Below are positions 8,847 through 14,692 of a stretch of 14,692 nt of DNA, in pieces. This stretch comes from JBJHAX01 sp050480705. Lineage in GTDB: Bacteria; Actinomycetota; Nitriliruptoria; Nitriliruptorales; Nitriliruptoraceae. The notes under the pieces are model-generated. The model worked only from the letters and a program-made list of their open reading frames with translations, ran no database searches and had not been told where the DNA came from. Both the position numbers and the translations under genes were made by a program. The DNA lies in the NCBI GenBank assembly GCA_050480705.1, contig JBJHAX010000051.1, forward strand, positions 1-14,692, read 5' to 3'. Every line of letters starts with the position of its first letter. Position 1 is the first letter of the stretch.

Positions 8847-10261
8847 GCGGAGTCCTTCCCTCGGCTGCTGGTCGTCGAATCGGGTTGGTCCCTGCCGCGG
8901 GCGGCGTCGCGCAACGAACGCAACTCCTCGACCCGCGCGGCCACGTGGTCCTCGTGGCCGTACCGGCTCGGACGGTAGACCGTCGCGCCGTCGATCGCTT
9001 CCGGCAGGTACCGCTGGCCGGCGACGAACGCTCCCGGATGGTCGTGAGGATACTGGTAGCCGGCGCCATGTCCGATGTCGGACGCGCCACGGTAATGGGC
9101 GTCACGCAGATGTGCGGGCACCTCGAGGTTTCCGTGACGACGCACGAGCTCGAGCCCGTCGCCGAGCGCACGGGCGACGCTGTTCGACTTCGGCGCGCTC
9201 GCCAGCGCGATCGTGGCGTGCACCAGCGCGTAGCGGGCTTCGGGAAGCCCGACGAACTCGAGCGCGTGGAAGGCCGCGACCGCGACCGCCAGTGCCTGCC
9301 GGTCGGCGAGTCCGACGTCCTCGGAGGCGAAGATCACCATGCGGCGGGCGAGAAAGCGCGGGTCCTCCCCCGATTCGAGCATCCGCAGCAGCCAGTACAC
9401 CGCAGCGTCGGGATCCGAGCCGCGCATCGATTTGATGAACGCCGATACCTGGTCGTAGTGCCCGTCAGCCGCCTTGTCGTAGCGGAACCTTCGTGTCGCC
9501 GCCGCGACGTCGTCGACCGCGAGCTCGATCTCGCCGTCACCTCGCCCAGGGTCCACTCCGTGCGCCGCCGCAGCGATCTCGAGCGCACCGAGTGCCGCGC
9601 GTGCGTCCCCGTCGGCGACGGCGACCAGATGTGCACGCGCCTCGTCGGACAGGGCCACCCTGCCGCCGTAGCCACGCTCGTCGTCGGTGAGCGCAGCGTC
9701 GAGCAGCAGGCTGACGTCGGTGTCGGTCAGCGCTTCGAGGCGCAGCAGCTGGCAGCGTGACAGCAGCGGCGCGTTGAGTTCGAAGAAGGGGTTCTCGGTG
9801 GTCGCGCCGATCAGGGTGACCCATCCCGCTTCGACGCCGGGCAGCAGGGCGTCCTGCTGGCCTTTGTTGAAGCGGTGGATCTCATCGACGAACAGGACGG
9901 TGCGGCGCTCACGCATCTCGAGGCGTGCACGGCCCTCGTCGATCACCTGCCGCAGGTCTTTGACCCCTGCGGTGACTGCCGAGATGTCGACGAAGACCGC
10001 ATCGACGTGTGCGGCGATGACCTGTGCCAGCGACGTCTTGCCGACGCCAGGGGGCCCCCAAAGGATCGTCGAGCGCACCTCGCCACGGTCGAGCATGTCG
10101 CGCAGCGCCGACCCCGGTCCGATCACGTCCGACTGCCCGACGAGTTCATCGAGGCTGCGCGGGCGCATGCGGGCAGCCAGGGGCGCGGCCGAGGTGGCGC
10201 GTGCGGGCGGCGGCCCTGACGCCTCGGGTCCGGTGTCGACGAACAGGTGGGGATCGCTCAC
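8843..10261 (-). CDS. rarA: Replication-associated recombination AAA+ ATPase RarA (MgsA)
   Basis: RarA/MgsA is a clamp-loader-like AAA+ ATPase acting at stalled replication forks. The 472 residues show the PLAARMRPRSLDELVGQ entry motif (27-43), Walker A GPPGVGKTS (69-77), Walker B LFVDEIHRFNKGQQDALL (DEIH at 126-129), sensor 1 IGATTENPFFELN and the arginine-finger region LLSRC. The C-terminal tetramerisation part carries SDPDAAVYWLLRMLESGEDP, then RMVIFASEDVGLAD and APKSNSV, all RarA hallmarks. I chose the GTG at 10261, which opens with MSDPHLFVD like other actinobacterial members. The frame extends 30 codons upstream, but that would overlap the end of aspS and reads as low-complexity. No strong ribosome-binding site is seen. 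The stop overlaps the DUF948 start. Confidence 0.95.
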   Translation of the reverse strand: MSDPHLFVDTGPEASGPPPARATSAAPLAARMRPRSLDELVGQSDVIGPGSALRDMLDRGEVRSTILWGPPGVGKTSLAQVIAAHVDAVFVDISAVTAGVKDLRQVIDEGRARLEMRERRTVLFVDEIHRFNKGQQDALLPGVEAGWVTLIGATTENPFFELNAPLLSRCQLLRLEALTDTDVSLLLDAALTDDERGYGGRVALSDEARAHLVAVADGDARAALGALEIAAAAHGVDPGRGDGEIELAVDDVAAATRRFRYDKAADGHYDQVSAFIKSMRGSDPDAAVYWLLRMLESGEDPRFLARRMVIFASEDVGLADRQALAVAVAAFHALEFVGLPEARYALVHATIALASAPKSNSVARALGDGLELVRRHGNLEVPAHLRDAHYRGASDIGHGAGYQYPHDHPGAFVAGQRYLPEAIDGATVYRPSRYGHEDHVAARVEELRSLRDAARGRDQPDSTTSSRGKDSA

Positions 10262-10301
10262 CCGGCCACCGTAGCCACCGGCCGCACGGATGCGCGTCTC
10301 G

Positions 10302-12122
10302 TCAGTCGGATGCGCTCGGTATCGGGCGCAGGCCGAGCTCGGCCAGCGCACCGCCCTCGTAGGGAGCGGGCGCGTCGGTGAGGGGGCAGGCCCCCGACTG
10401 TGTCTTCGGAAACGCGATCACGTCACGGATCGTGTCGACGCCGGTCAACAGCATCACGATGCGGTCGACCCCGGGCGCGATCCCGCAGTGCGGCGGCACA
10501 CCATGCTCGAAACCTCGCAGGAGAAAACCGAACTTCTCCTCGGCGTCGGTGTCGCTGATGCCGAGAAAGCGGAACACGCGCCGCTGCAGCTCGGCGTCGT
10601 GGATCCGCACCGAACCCGAGGCGAGCTCGGTGCCGTTGAGCACGATGTCGTAGGCGCGCGTCGTCGCCTCGCCCGGACGCTGCTCGAAGTCGTCGACGAA
10701 GGCCTCGGAAGGAGCGGTGAACGGATGGTGGTTGGGAACCCAGCCAGTTGCCCCCGACGTCGGGTCGTCGGATTCCTGTGCCGGGTCGAACATCGGAGGT
10801 TCCACGATCCAGACGAACTCCCAGCGATCGGGTGCCACGATGCCCCGCTGCGCAGCGACCTCCACCCGCAGTGCACCCATGAGCTGGCGCGTGAACCGCT
10901 CGGGACCCGCGCCGAAGAGAATCGCGTCGCCCGCCTTCGTCCCGGTCGCGTCCACGAGTGCGGCGACCTCGGCCTCGGTCATGAACTTGGCCAGCGGACT
11001 GCGCAGTGTCACGGTGTCGCCGTCACCGTCCTCGACGACCGCCCACGCGAGGCCCTTTGCACCCCGGCGCTTCGCCCACTCGACGAGCTCGTCGAATTCG
11101 CGTCGCGCCATCTCGCCGCCACCGTCGACTGCGAGCGCGACCACGACCCCGCCGTCGCCGAGCGCGCCTTGGAAGACGCCGACGTCGGTGTCGGCGAACA
11201 CCTCGGCGAGGTCGACCAGTTCCATGCCGAAGCGCAGGTCGGGCTTGTCGGTGCCGAACCGACGCATCGACTCGGCATAGGTCAGCCGCGGGAACGGGGT
11301 GGGCAGGTCGATGTCGAGCACCTCGTCGAAGATTTCGGCGAAGAGCTCCTCCATGAGTCCGTAGACGTCCTCTTCGTCGCCGAACGACAGCTCCAGGTCG
11401 AGCTGGGTGAACTCCGGCTGGCGGTCGGCGCGCAGGTTCTCGTCACGAAAACAGCGCGCGATCTGGTAGTAGCGCTCGACGCCGGCGACCATCAGCAGCT
11501 GTTTGAACAGCTGCGGGGACTGGGGCAGCGCGTAGGTCGTGCCCGGCTGCAGGCGGGACGGAACGAGGAAGTCACGTGCGCCTTCAGGGGTCGGGCGGGT
11601 CAGCTGCGGCGTTTCGACGTCGACGAATCCGTTGCGTTCCATAACCCGGCGGATGACCGACAGCGTGCGGGATCGGATCTGCAGGGCCTCGGCCATCCGG
11701 GGCCGCCGCAGATCGACGTAGCGGTGGCGTAGACGCAGTTCCTCGGCGACGTCGATGCCGTCCTCGACGGGAAACGGTGGCGTGACGGCTTCGGAGAGCA
11801 CTTCGATCGACTCGGCAGCGATCTCGACGTCGCCGGTGTCGAGCCGCTCGTTGCGCATGCCCTCGGGACGCAGGCGCACACGGCCGGTCACCCGGATCAC
11901 CCATTCGCTGCGTACGCGGTGCGCGGCCTCCAGCGCCGCGGAAGCCTGGGGGTCAGCGACGACCTGCACGATGCCGGAGCGGTCCCGCAGGTCAAGGAAG
12001 GCGACACCGCCGTGGTCGCGCCGCGTGTCGACCCATCCGGCGACGGTGACGATGGCGTCGTCGTGTCCGCGAAGCGTGCCCGCACCGTGGGTGCGCAGCG
12101 CGCCGTAGGGGCTGATACTCAC
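10302..12122 (-). CDS. aspS: Aspartyl-tRNA synthetase, probably non-discriminating (Asp/Asn)
   Basis: This 606-residue bacterial-type AspRS has an N-terminal OB fold (about 20-120), a class II core with QSPQLFKQLLMVAG and motif 2 FRDENLRADRQPEFTQLD, a GAD insertion (about 285-420), HHPFTAP, and motif 3 GIAPGVDRIVML. It ends with AFPKTQSG...PLT and a short tail. The OB fold reads RRDHGG with His at 37. As I recall, His here marks non-discriminating enzymes that also make Asp-tRNA-Asn for GatCAB, while E. coli has RRDLGS. The GTG at 12122 has GGAGG at 12128-12132, five bases away and just past the hisS stop at 12134. The same frame stays open through hisS to 13100, but that part reads as arginine-rich shadow sequence. 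A short extra loop precedes NHHPFTAP. Confidence 0.96.
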   Translation of the reverse strand: MSISPYGALRTHGAGTLRGHDDAIVTVAGWVDTRRDHGGVAFLDLRDRSGIVQVVADPQASAALEAAHRVRSEWVIRVTGRVRLRPEGMRNERLDTGDVEIAAESIEVLSEAVTPPFPVEDGIDVAEELRLRHRYVDLRRPRMAEALQIRSRTLSVIRRVMERNGFVDVETPQLTRPTPEGARDFLVPSRLQPGTTYALPQSPQLFKQLLMVAGVERYYQIARCFRDENLRADRQPEFTQLDLELSFGDEEDVYGLMEELFAEIFDEVLDIDLPTPFPRLTYAESMRRFGTDKPDLRFGMELVDLAEVFADTDVGVFQGALGDGGVVVALAVDGGGEMARREFDELVEWAKRRGAKGLAWAVVEDGDGDTVTLRSPLAKFMTEAEVAALVDATGTKAGDAILFGAGPERFTRQLMGALRVEVAAQRGIVAPDRWEFVWIVEPPMFDPAQESDDPTSGATGWVPNHHPFTAPSEAFVDDFEQRPGEATTRAYDIVLNGTELASGSVRIHDAELQRRVFRFLGISDTDAEEKFGFLLRGFEHGVPPHCGIAPGVDRIVMLLTGVDTIRDVIAFPKTQSGACPLTDAPAPYEGGALAELGLRPIPSASD

Positions 12123-12127
12123 GTCGT

Positions 12128-12132
12128 CCTCC
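12128..12132 (-). promoter_or_regulatory. Ribosome-binding site of aspS
   Basis: GGAGG on the minus strand, five bases before the GTG at 12122, inside the 11-nt gap after hisS. It decides the aspS start despite the much longer open frame and ties aspS to hisS in one mRNA. Confidence 0.7.
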
Positions 12133-12133
12133 G

Positions 12134-13444
12134 TCAGCGCGCCAGCACCTCGGCCAGGCGCGCAGGCAGCGTGTCGAGCGCAATGGTGGTCTGGTCGCCG
12201 CTGCGCAGGTCCTTGACGGTGACCGTACCGGCGGTGTGTTCGGCGGGACCGACGACGAGCGCAACCCTCGCGCCCCGACGATCGGCGTACTTCAACTGTT
12301 TGCCCAGGCGTCCCGATCCTGTGTACAGATCGACGCTGTAGCCGGCCTGCCGCACCGTCGCCGCCAGCGAGGACGCGACGGCACCGAGCGTGTCGTCCAC
12401 AACCGTGACCACGACGTCGGGTCCGCCCGCGACGGCCGACTCGCGCTCGTCGAGCAGCAACAGGATCCGCTCGAGGCCCAGAGACCCCCCGGTCGCCGGG
12501 ACATCCTCGCCCTGGAACATCCCGATGAGCCCGTCGTAGCGTCCGCCCGCCGCGATCGTCGCGTCGAGTTCGTCGTGGACGACTTCGAACACCGGACCGG
12601 TGTAATACGACAGGCCACGCGCGAGGGTGAGCGAGCGTTCGACGATCCCGCCGGGCACCGGTCCGATCAGTTCTTCGAGACGCGCGATCTCGTCGATCGC
12701 CGCGTGCCCCCGCGTCGTCGCTGCGATGCGCTCGGCGAGCACCTCGCTGGCATCCGGGGTGTCGAGGTCGGCCACGAGCGCGTTCGCTGCGTCGGCGGCC
12801 ACACCGCGCTGCGCGAGCTCGTCGGCGACGCCGCCCACACCGATCTTGGCGAGCTTGTCGAGCGCAACGAGCGTGTCGCCTTCGAGTGCCGCAGGGATCC
12901 CGTATGCCTCGATGAGGCCCGTGAGCGCGCCACGGTGGTTGATCTGCACCTTGAAACCGGACAGGCCGAGCCCGACGAGCGCGTCGGCGACCGCCTGGAT
13001 CGTCGACGCGTCGGCGAGCAGCGAAGAGGACCCGACCGTGTCCAGATCGCACTGGTAGAACTCGCGGAACCGGCCCTTGCCTGGACGGTCGGCGCGCCAC
13101 ACCGGAGCGATGTGGTAACGCTTGAACGGTGTCGGCAGTTGCGAGCCGTACCTCGCGGCGACCCGCGCGAGCGGCACGGTGAGGTCGTAGCGCAATGCAA
13201 GGTCGGCCTGACCGCTGGCTTCGTGCTCGCCACGGCGCAGGATCTTGAAGATGAGCTGATCGCCCTCCTCCCCGTACTTTCCGGTGAGCACCTCGAGTCG
13301 TTCGAACGCCGGGGTGTCCAGAGGCGCGAATCCGTGCCGTCGGAAGGTCTCGCGGATGCTCGCAAACGCCTGCTCGCGTCGCGCCACATCGTCGGGCAGA
13401 TAGTCGCGCGTTCCCGAAGGCGGGTTCGCGTCGATGGTTGCCAT
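12134..13444 (-). CDS. hisS: Histidyl-tRNA synthetase, eukaryote/archaea/Bacteroidetes-like subtype
   Basis: HisRS charges tRNA-His. The 436 residues comprise the class II core with PPSGTRDYLP (8-17), TGKYGEEGDQLIFK, LRYDLTVPLAR (84-94), motif 2 KRYHIAPVWRADRPGKGR then FREFYQCDLD, the histidine-binding ARGLSYYTGPVFE, and motif 3 GGRYDGLIGMF then GGSLGLERI. The anticodon-binding domain is at about 335-430. The LRYDLTVP, KRYHI and REFYQCD wording is that of human and Bacteroidetes HisRS as I remember them. The Mycobacterium and Streptomyces enzymes instead read LRPEGT and RYERPQ. Family identity is certain; the subtype is from memory and needs a tree. The ATG has GAGGA at 13451-13455, six bases upstream. 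The gene lies 58 nt after the metallo-hydrolase gene and 11 nt before aspS. Confidence 0.96.
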   Translation of the reverse strand: MATIDANPPSGTRDYLPDDVARREQAFASIRETFRRHGFAPLDTPAFERLEVLTGKYGEEGDQLIFKILRRGEHEASGQADLALRYDLTVPLARVAARYGSQLPTPFKRYHIAPVWRADRPGKGRFREFYQCDLDTVGSSSLLADASTIQAVADALVGLGLSGFKVQINHRGALTGLIEAYGIPAALEGDTLVALDKLAKIGVGGVADELAQRGVAADAANALVADLDTPDASEVLAERIAATTRGHAAIDEIARLEELIGPVPGGIVERSLTLARGLSYYTGPVFEVVHDELDATIAAGGRYDGLIGMFQGEDVPATGGSLGLERILLLLDERESAVAGGPDVVVTVVDDTLGAVASSLAATVRQAGYSVDLYTGSGRLGKQLKYADRRGARVALVVGPAEHTAGTVTVKDLRSGDQTTIALDTLPARLAEVLAR

Positions 13445-13466
13445 CGGGTGTCCTCGTCGGACTCAG

Positions 13467-13483
13467 GGGCGCCGGCCGCGCCC
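13467..13483 (-). terminator. GC-only hairpin between the metallo-hydrolase gene and hisS
   Basis: GGGCGC and GCGCCC form a six-pair stem around a five-base loop, about 20 nt after the metallo-hydrolase stop and 12 nt before the hisS ribosome-binding site. There is no U-tract. It may be a weak terminator, a processing signal or chance in GC-rich sequence. Confidence 0.25.
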
Positions 13484-13502
13484 GGGATCTGCCGCAGCGC
13501 TG

Positions 13503-14267
13503 TCAGGTGCGCGCGGCGAGTTCGGTCAGGTACGGGTTGGTCCGGCGCTCGTGGCCCACACTCGTCGACGGTCCGTGGCCGGCGAGTACGAGTGTGTCGT
13601 CATCGAGCGGCAGCACGGTCTTCGCCAGCGACACGGCCATCTGCTCGTTGGAGCCGCCGACCAGGTCGGTACGGCCGATCGAGCCCCGGAACAGCAGGTC
13701 GCCCGACAACAGGATCCCGTCGCCTGCAGCGCGAGCCTGTGCGTCTTCGTAGGGCCCGCCAGGGACCTGTGCGGTGAGCACGGGCACCTCGCTGCCGAGC
13801 CGGGCCAGGTAGGTCACATGACCCGGGGTGTGGCCCGGGTTGTGGCGAACGTCGATGTCGGTGCCTGCGAACGTCAGGCGCTGGCCGTCACGAACCTCGT
13901 CGACGACGTCACCGGGCGGGTCCCACACCAGGCCCACCTCGGCGAGCAGCTGGACGCCACCGGCGCCGAACGCCGCACCCGGATCACGCCACAACCACAG
14001 GTCGTCGGCGTGCAGCAACACCGGCACGTCGAGTGAACGCGCGAGATCGGGGACGGCCCACAGATGGTCGAGATGGCCGTGGGTGAGCAGCAGCGCGTGT
14101 GCGCGCACACCGAGCTCGTCGAGCAGGGCAGGCACGTACGTCGCACCGGTCTCGCCGGGGTCGACCACCACGGCCTCGCCGGCAGCGCGGTCGGCGATGA
14201 CGTGGCAGTTGGTCGCCCAGCGGCCGAGCGCCGCCGTGACGACGACACGGCCCTGGTCGGGGTCCAC
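13503..14267 (-). CDS. MBL-fold metallo-hydrolase, glyoxalase II-like
   Basis: This 254-residue metallo-beta-lactamase-fold protein has the metal motif THGHLDH (H63, H65, D67, H68), H146 in NPGHTPGH, D190 in LLSGDLLFRGSIGRTDL, and H231 in AGHGPSTSVG. These are the six to seven ligands of a two-metal site. SGDLLFxGSIGRTDL and GHGPxTxxGxER...NPYL match the MBL protein encoded between relA and hisS in Streptomyces, of glyoxalase II/YcbL type. The substrate cannot be read from sequence; thioester hydrolysis is a reasonable guess. A slightly long loop (about 157-186) precedes the metal-binding Asp. The GTG has AAGGAG at 14272-14277, four bases away. The 93-nt gap to relA (14268-14360) shows no convincing promoter or hairpin. 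Confidence 0.9.
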   Translation of the reverse strand: MDPDQGRVVVTAALGRWATNCHVIADRAAGEAVVVDPGETGATYVPALLDELGVRAHALLLTHGHLDHLWAVPDLARSLDVPVLLHADDLWLWRDPGAAFGAGGVQLLAEVGLVWDPPGDVVDEVRDGQRLTFAGTDIDVRHNPGHTPGHVTYLARLGSEVPVLTAQVPGGPYEDAQARAAGDGILLSGDLLFRGSIGRTDLVGGSNEQMAVSLAKTVLPLDDDTLVLAGHGPSTSVGHERRTNPYLTELAART

Positions 14268-14271
14268 GACG

Positions 14272-14277
14272 CTCCTT
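14272..14277 (-). promoter_or_regulatory. Ribosome-binding site of the MBL-fold hydrolase gene
   Basis: AAGGAG on the minus strand, four bases before the GTG at 14267. The spacing is short but the match is strong, and it favours this start over other in-frame codons. Confidence 0.55.
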
Positions 14278-14360
14278 CATGCACGCTTCGTCGCGGCCGA
14301 GGCTAGCGCGAGACATCCGGTCGCTCGGGCGTGGCCGTCCGGGCTCGACGCGCACTGATC

Positions 14361-14692
14361 TCACCCGTTCGATGCGGCCTGCGGGATGAGTCGGAACGCG
14401 TCGTAGACGCCGTCGACACCCCTGATCGACGCCAGCGCGTACTCCAGATGCGCTGGGTCGCCCAGTTCGAACGAGAAGGTGAGCATCGCCACGCGGTCCT
14501 TGCGGGTGACGACCTGCGCGGAGGTGATGTTGATGTGCAGATCGCCCAGCACCGCGGTGATGTCGCGCAGCAGATGCTTGCGGTCGAGTGCTTCCACCTG
14601 GATGGACACCAGGAACGAGGAGGTGGATGCGCCGGTCCAGTCGACGGGCACGAACCGCTCACGATCCCGTTCGAGGTCGTGCACATTGGGGC
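14361..14692 (-). CDS. relA: RelA/SpoT (p)ppGpp synthetase/hydrolase, C-terminal part (cut by window edge)
   Basis: Only the last 110 or so residues are present; the gene continues beyond the right edge. The visible start reads PNV after a codon ending in GC, consistent with the conserved (C)PN of the regulatory zinc-finger/RIS region. RERFVPVDW follows, then a C-terminal ACT domain (SSFLVSIQVEALDRKHLLRD, INITSAQVVTRKDRVAMLTF, LEYALASIRGVDGVYDAFRL). This part of Rel proteins senses ribosome state and regulates the synthetase and hydrolase, neither of which is in view. A GTG at 14684 could look like a start but sits inside the domain. In actinobacteria relA is usually just upstream of the MBL-fold gene and hisS, as here. 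Family confidence is high; whether it is a bifunctional Rel cannot be judged from this fragment. Confidence 0.92.
   Translation of the reverse strand, partial: PNVHDLERDRERFVPVDWTGASTSSFLVSIQVEALDRKHLLRDITAVLGDLHINITSAQVVTRKDRVAMLTFSFELGDPAHLEYALASIRGVDGVYDAFRLIPQAASNG

Noticed and set aside
10262..10351. Upstream extension of rarA by 30 codons
   Set aside because: It would overlap the aspS end by 50 nt. The homologous sequence begins after the GTG at 10261.
10290..11732. 480-codon open frame on the plus strand opposite aspS
   Set aside because: It mirrors the aspS codons. In GC-rich genomes antisense frames stay open by chance. No family motif or ribosome-binding site is seen, and aspS on the other strand is unmistakable.
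12123..13100. A 326-codon upstream extension of aspS in the same frame, suggesting a fused protein
   Set aside because: The extension lies over hisS in another frame and reads as Arg/Gly-rich noise. GGAGG before the GTG at 12122 and the OB-fold start there fix the true beginning.
12236..13777. 513-codon open frame on the plus strand opposite hisS and the MBL-fold gene
   Set aside because: It spans two convincing minus-strand genes and their gap, has Arg/Val/Asp-rich shadow composition, and matches no recognisable domain.
14268..14360. Possible terminator or promoter between relA and the MBL-fold gene
   Set aside because: The repeated GCCCG there is a direct repeat, not an inverted one, and no acceptable -35/-10 pair was found.

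Overview
All thirteen genes I can support lie on the minus strand, so transcription runs from high to low coordinates. Base composition is strongly GC-rich, GTG starts are common, genes are tightly packed, and no gap exceeds 107 nt. The gene order relA - metallo-hydrolase - hisS - aspS - rarA - two small membrane proteins - alaS - ruvX - mltG - aroE is one I know from actinobacteria. The last stretch (roadblock protein, DUF4388 protein, small GTPase, pilB) points to a deep-branching, type IV pilus-bearing actinobacterium, for example the Acidimicrobiia or Nitriliruptoria range, rather than Streptomyces or Mycobacterium. That placement is inferred from gene content and order, not from a tree.

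Right half (14692 to 8176): the C-terminal ACT domain of RelA/SpoT (cut by the window edge), a glyoxalase-II-like metallo-hydrolase, histidyl- and aspartyl-tRNA synthetases only 11 nt apart, the replication-associated AAA+ ATPase RarA, a DUF948 membrane protein overlapping RarA by GTGA, and a small actinobacterial membrane protein. This is translation and stress housekeeping. HisRS looks like the eukaryote/archaea/Bacteroidetes-like subtype instead of the usual actinobacterial one. AspRS carries the RRDHGG signature associated with non-discriminating enzymes.

Middle (8111 to 2970): alanyl-tRNA synthetase, the YqgF/RuvX nuclease (ATGA overlap with alaS), the septal/peptidoglycan lytic transglycosylase MltG and shikimate dehydrogenase AroE (GTGA overlap with mltG).

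Left end (2862 to 1): after the largest gap, which is visibly less GC-rich and holds a hairpin, imperfect direct repeats and a possible promoter, come a Roadblock/LC7 protein, a DUF4388 protein with long Ala/Pro-rich linkers, a CvnD/MglA-like small GTPase and the first 146 residues of a PilB/GspE-type ATPase. These four are coupled by GTGA, TAG-ATG and ATGA junctions. The PilB start carries two near-perfect 24-residue MshEN repeats, a known c-di-GMP-binding fold. I read this as a GTPase switch (GTPase plus roadblock regulator plus DUF4388 adaptor) co-translated with the pilus extension motor. It is the most interesting part of the window. The pilB N-terminus runs off the edge at position 1.

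I saw no tRNA or rRNA, CRISPR array, insertion sequence or plus-strand gene. The long plus-strand open frames are GC-rich shadows of the minus-strand genes.
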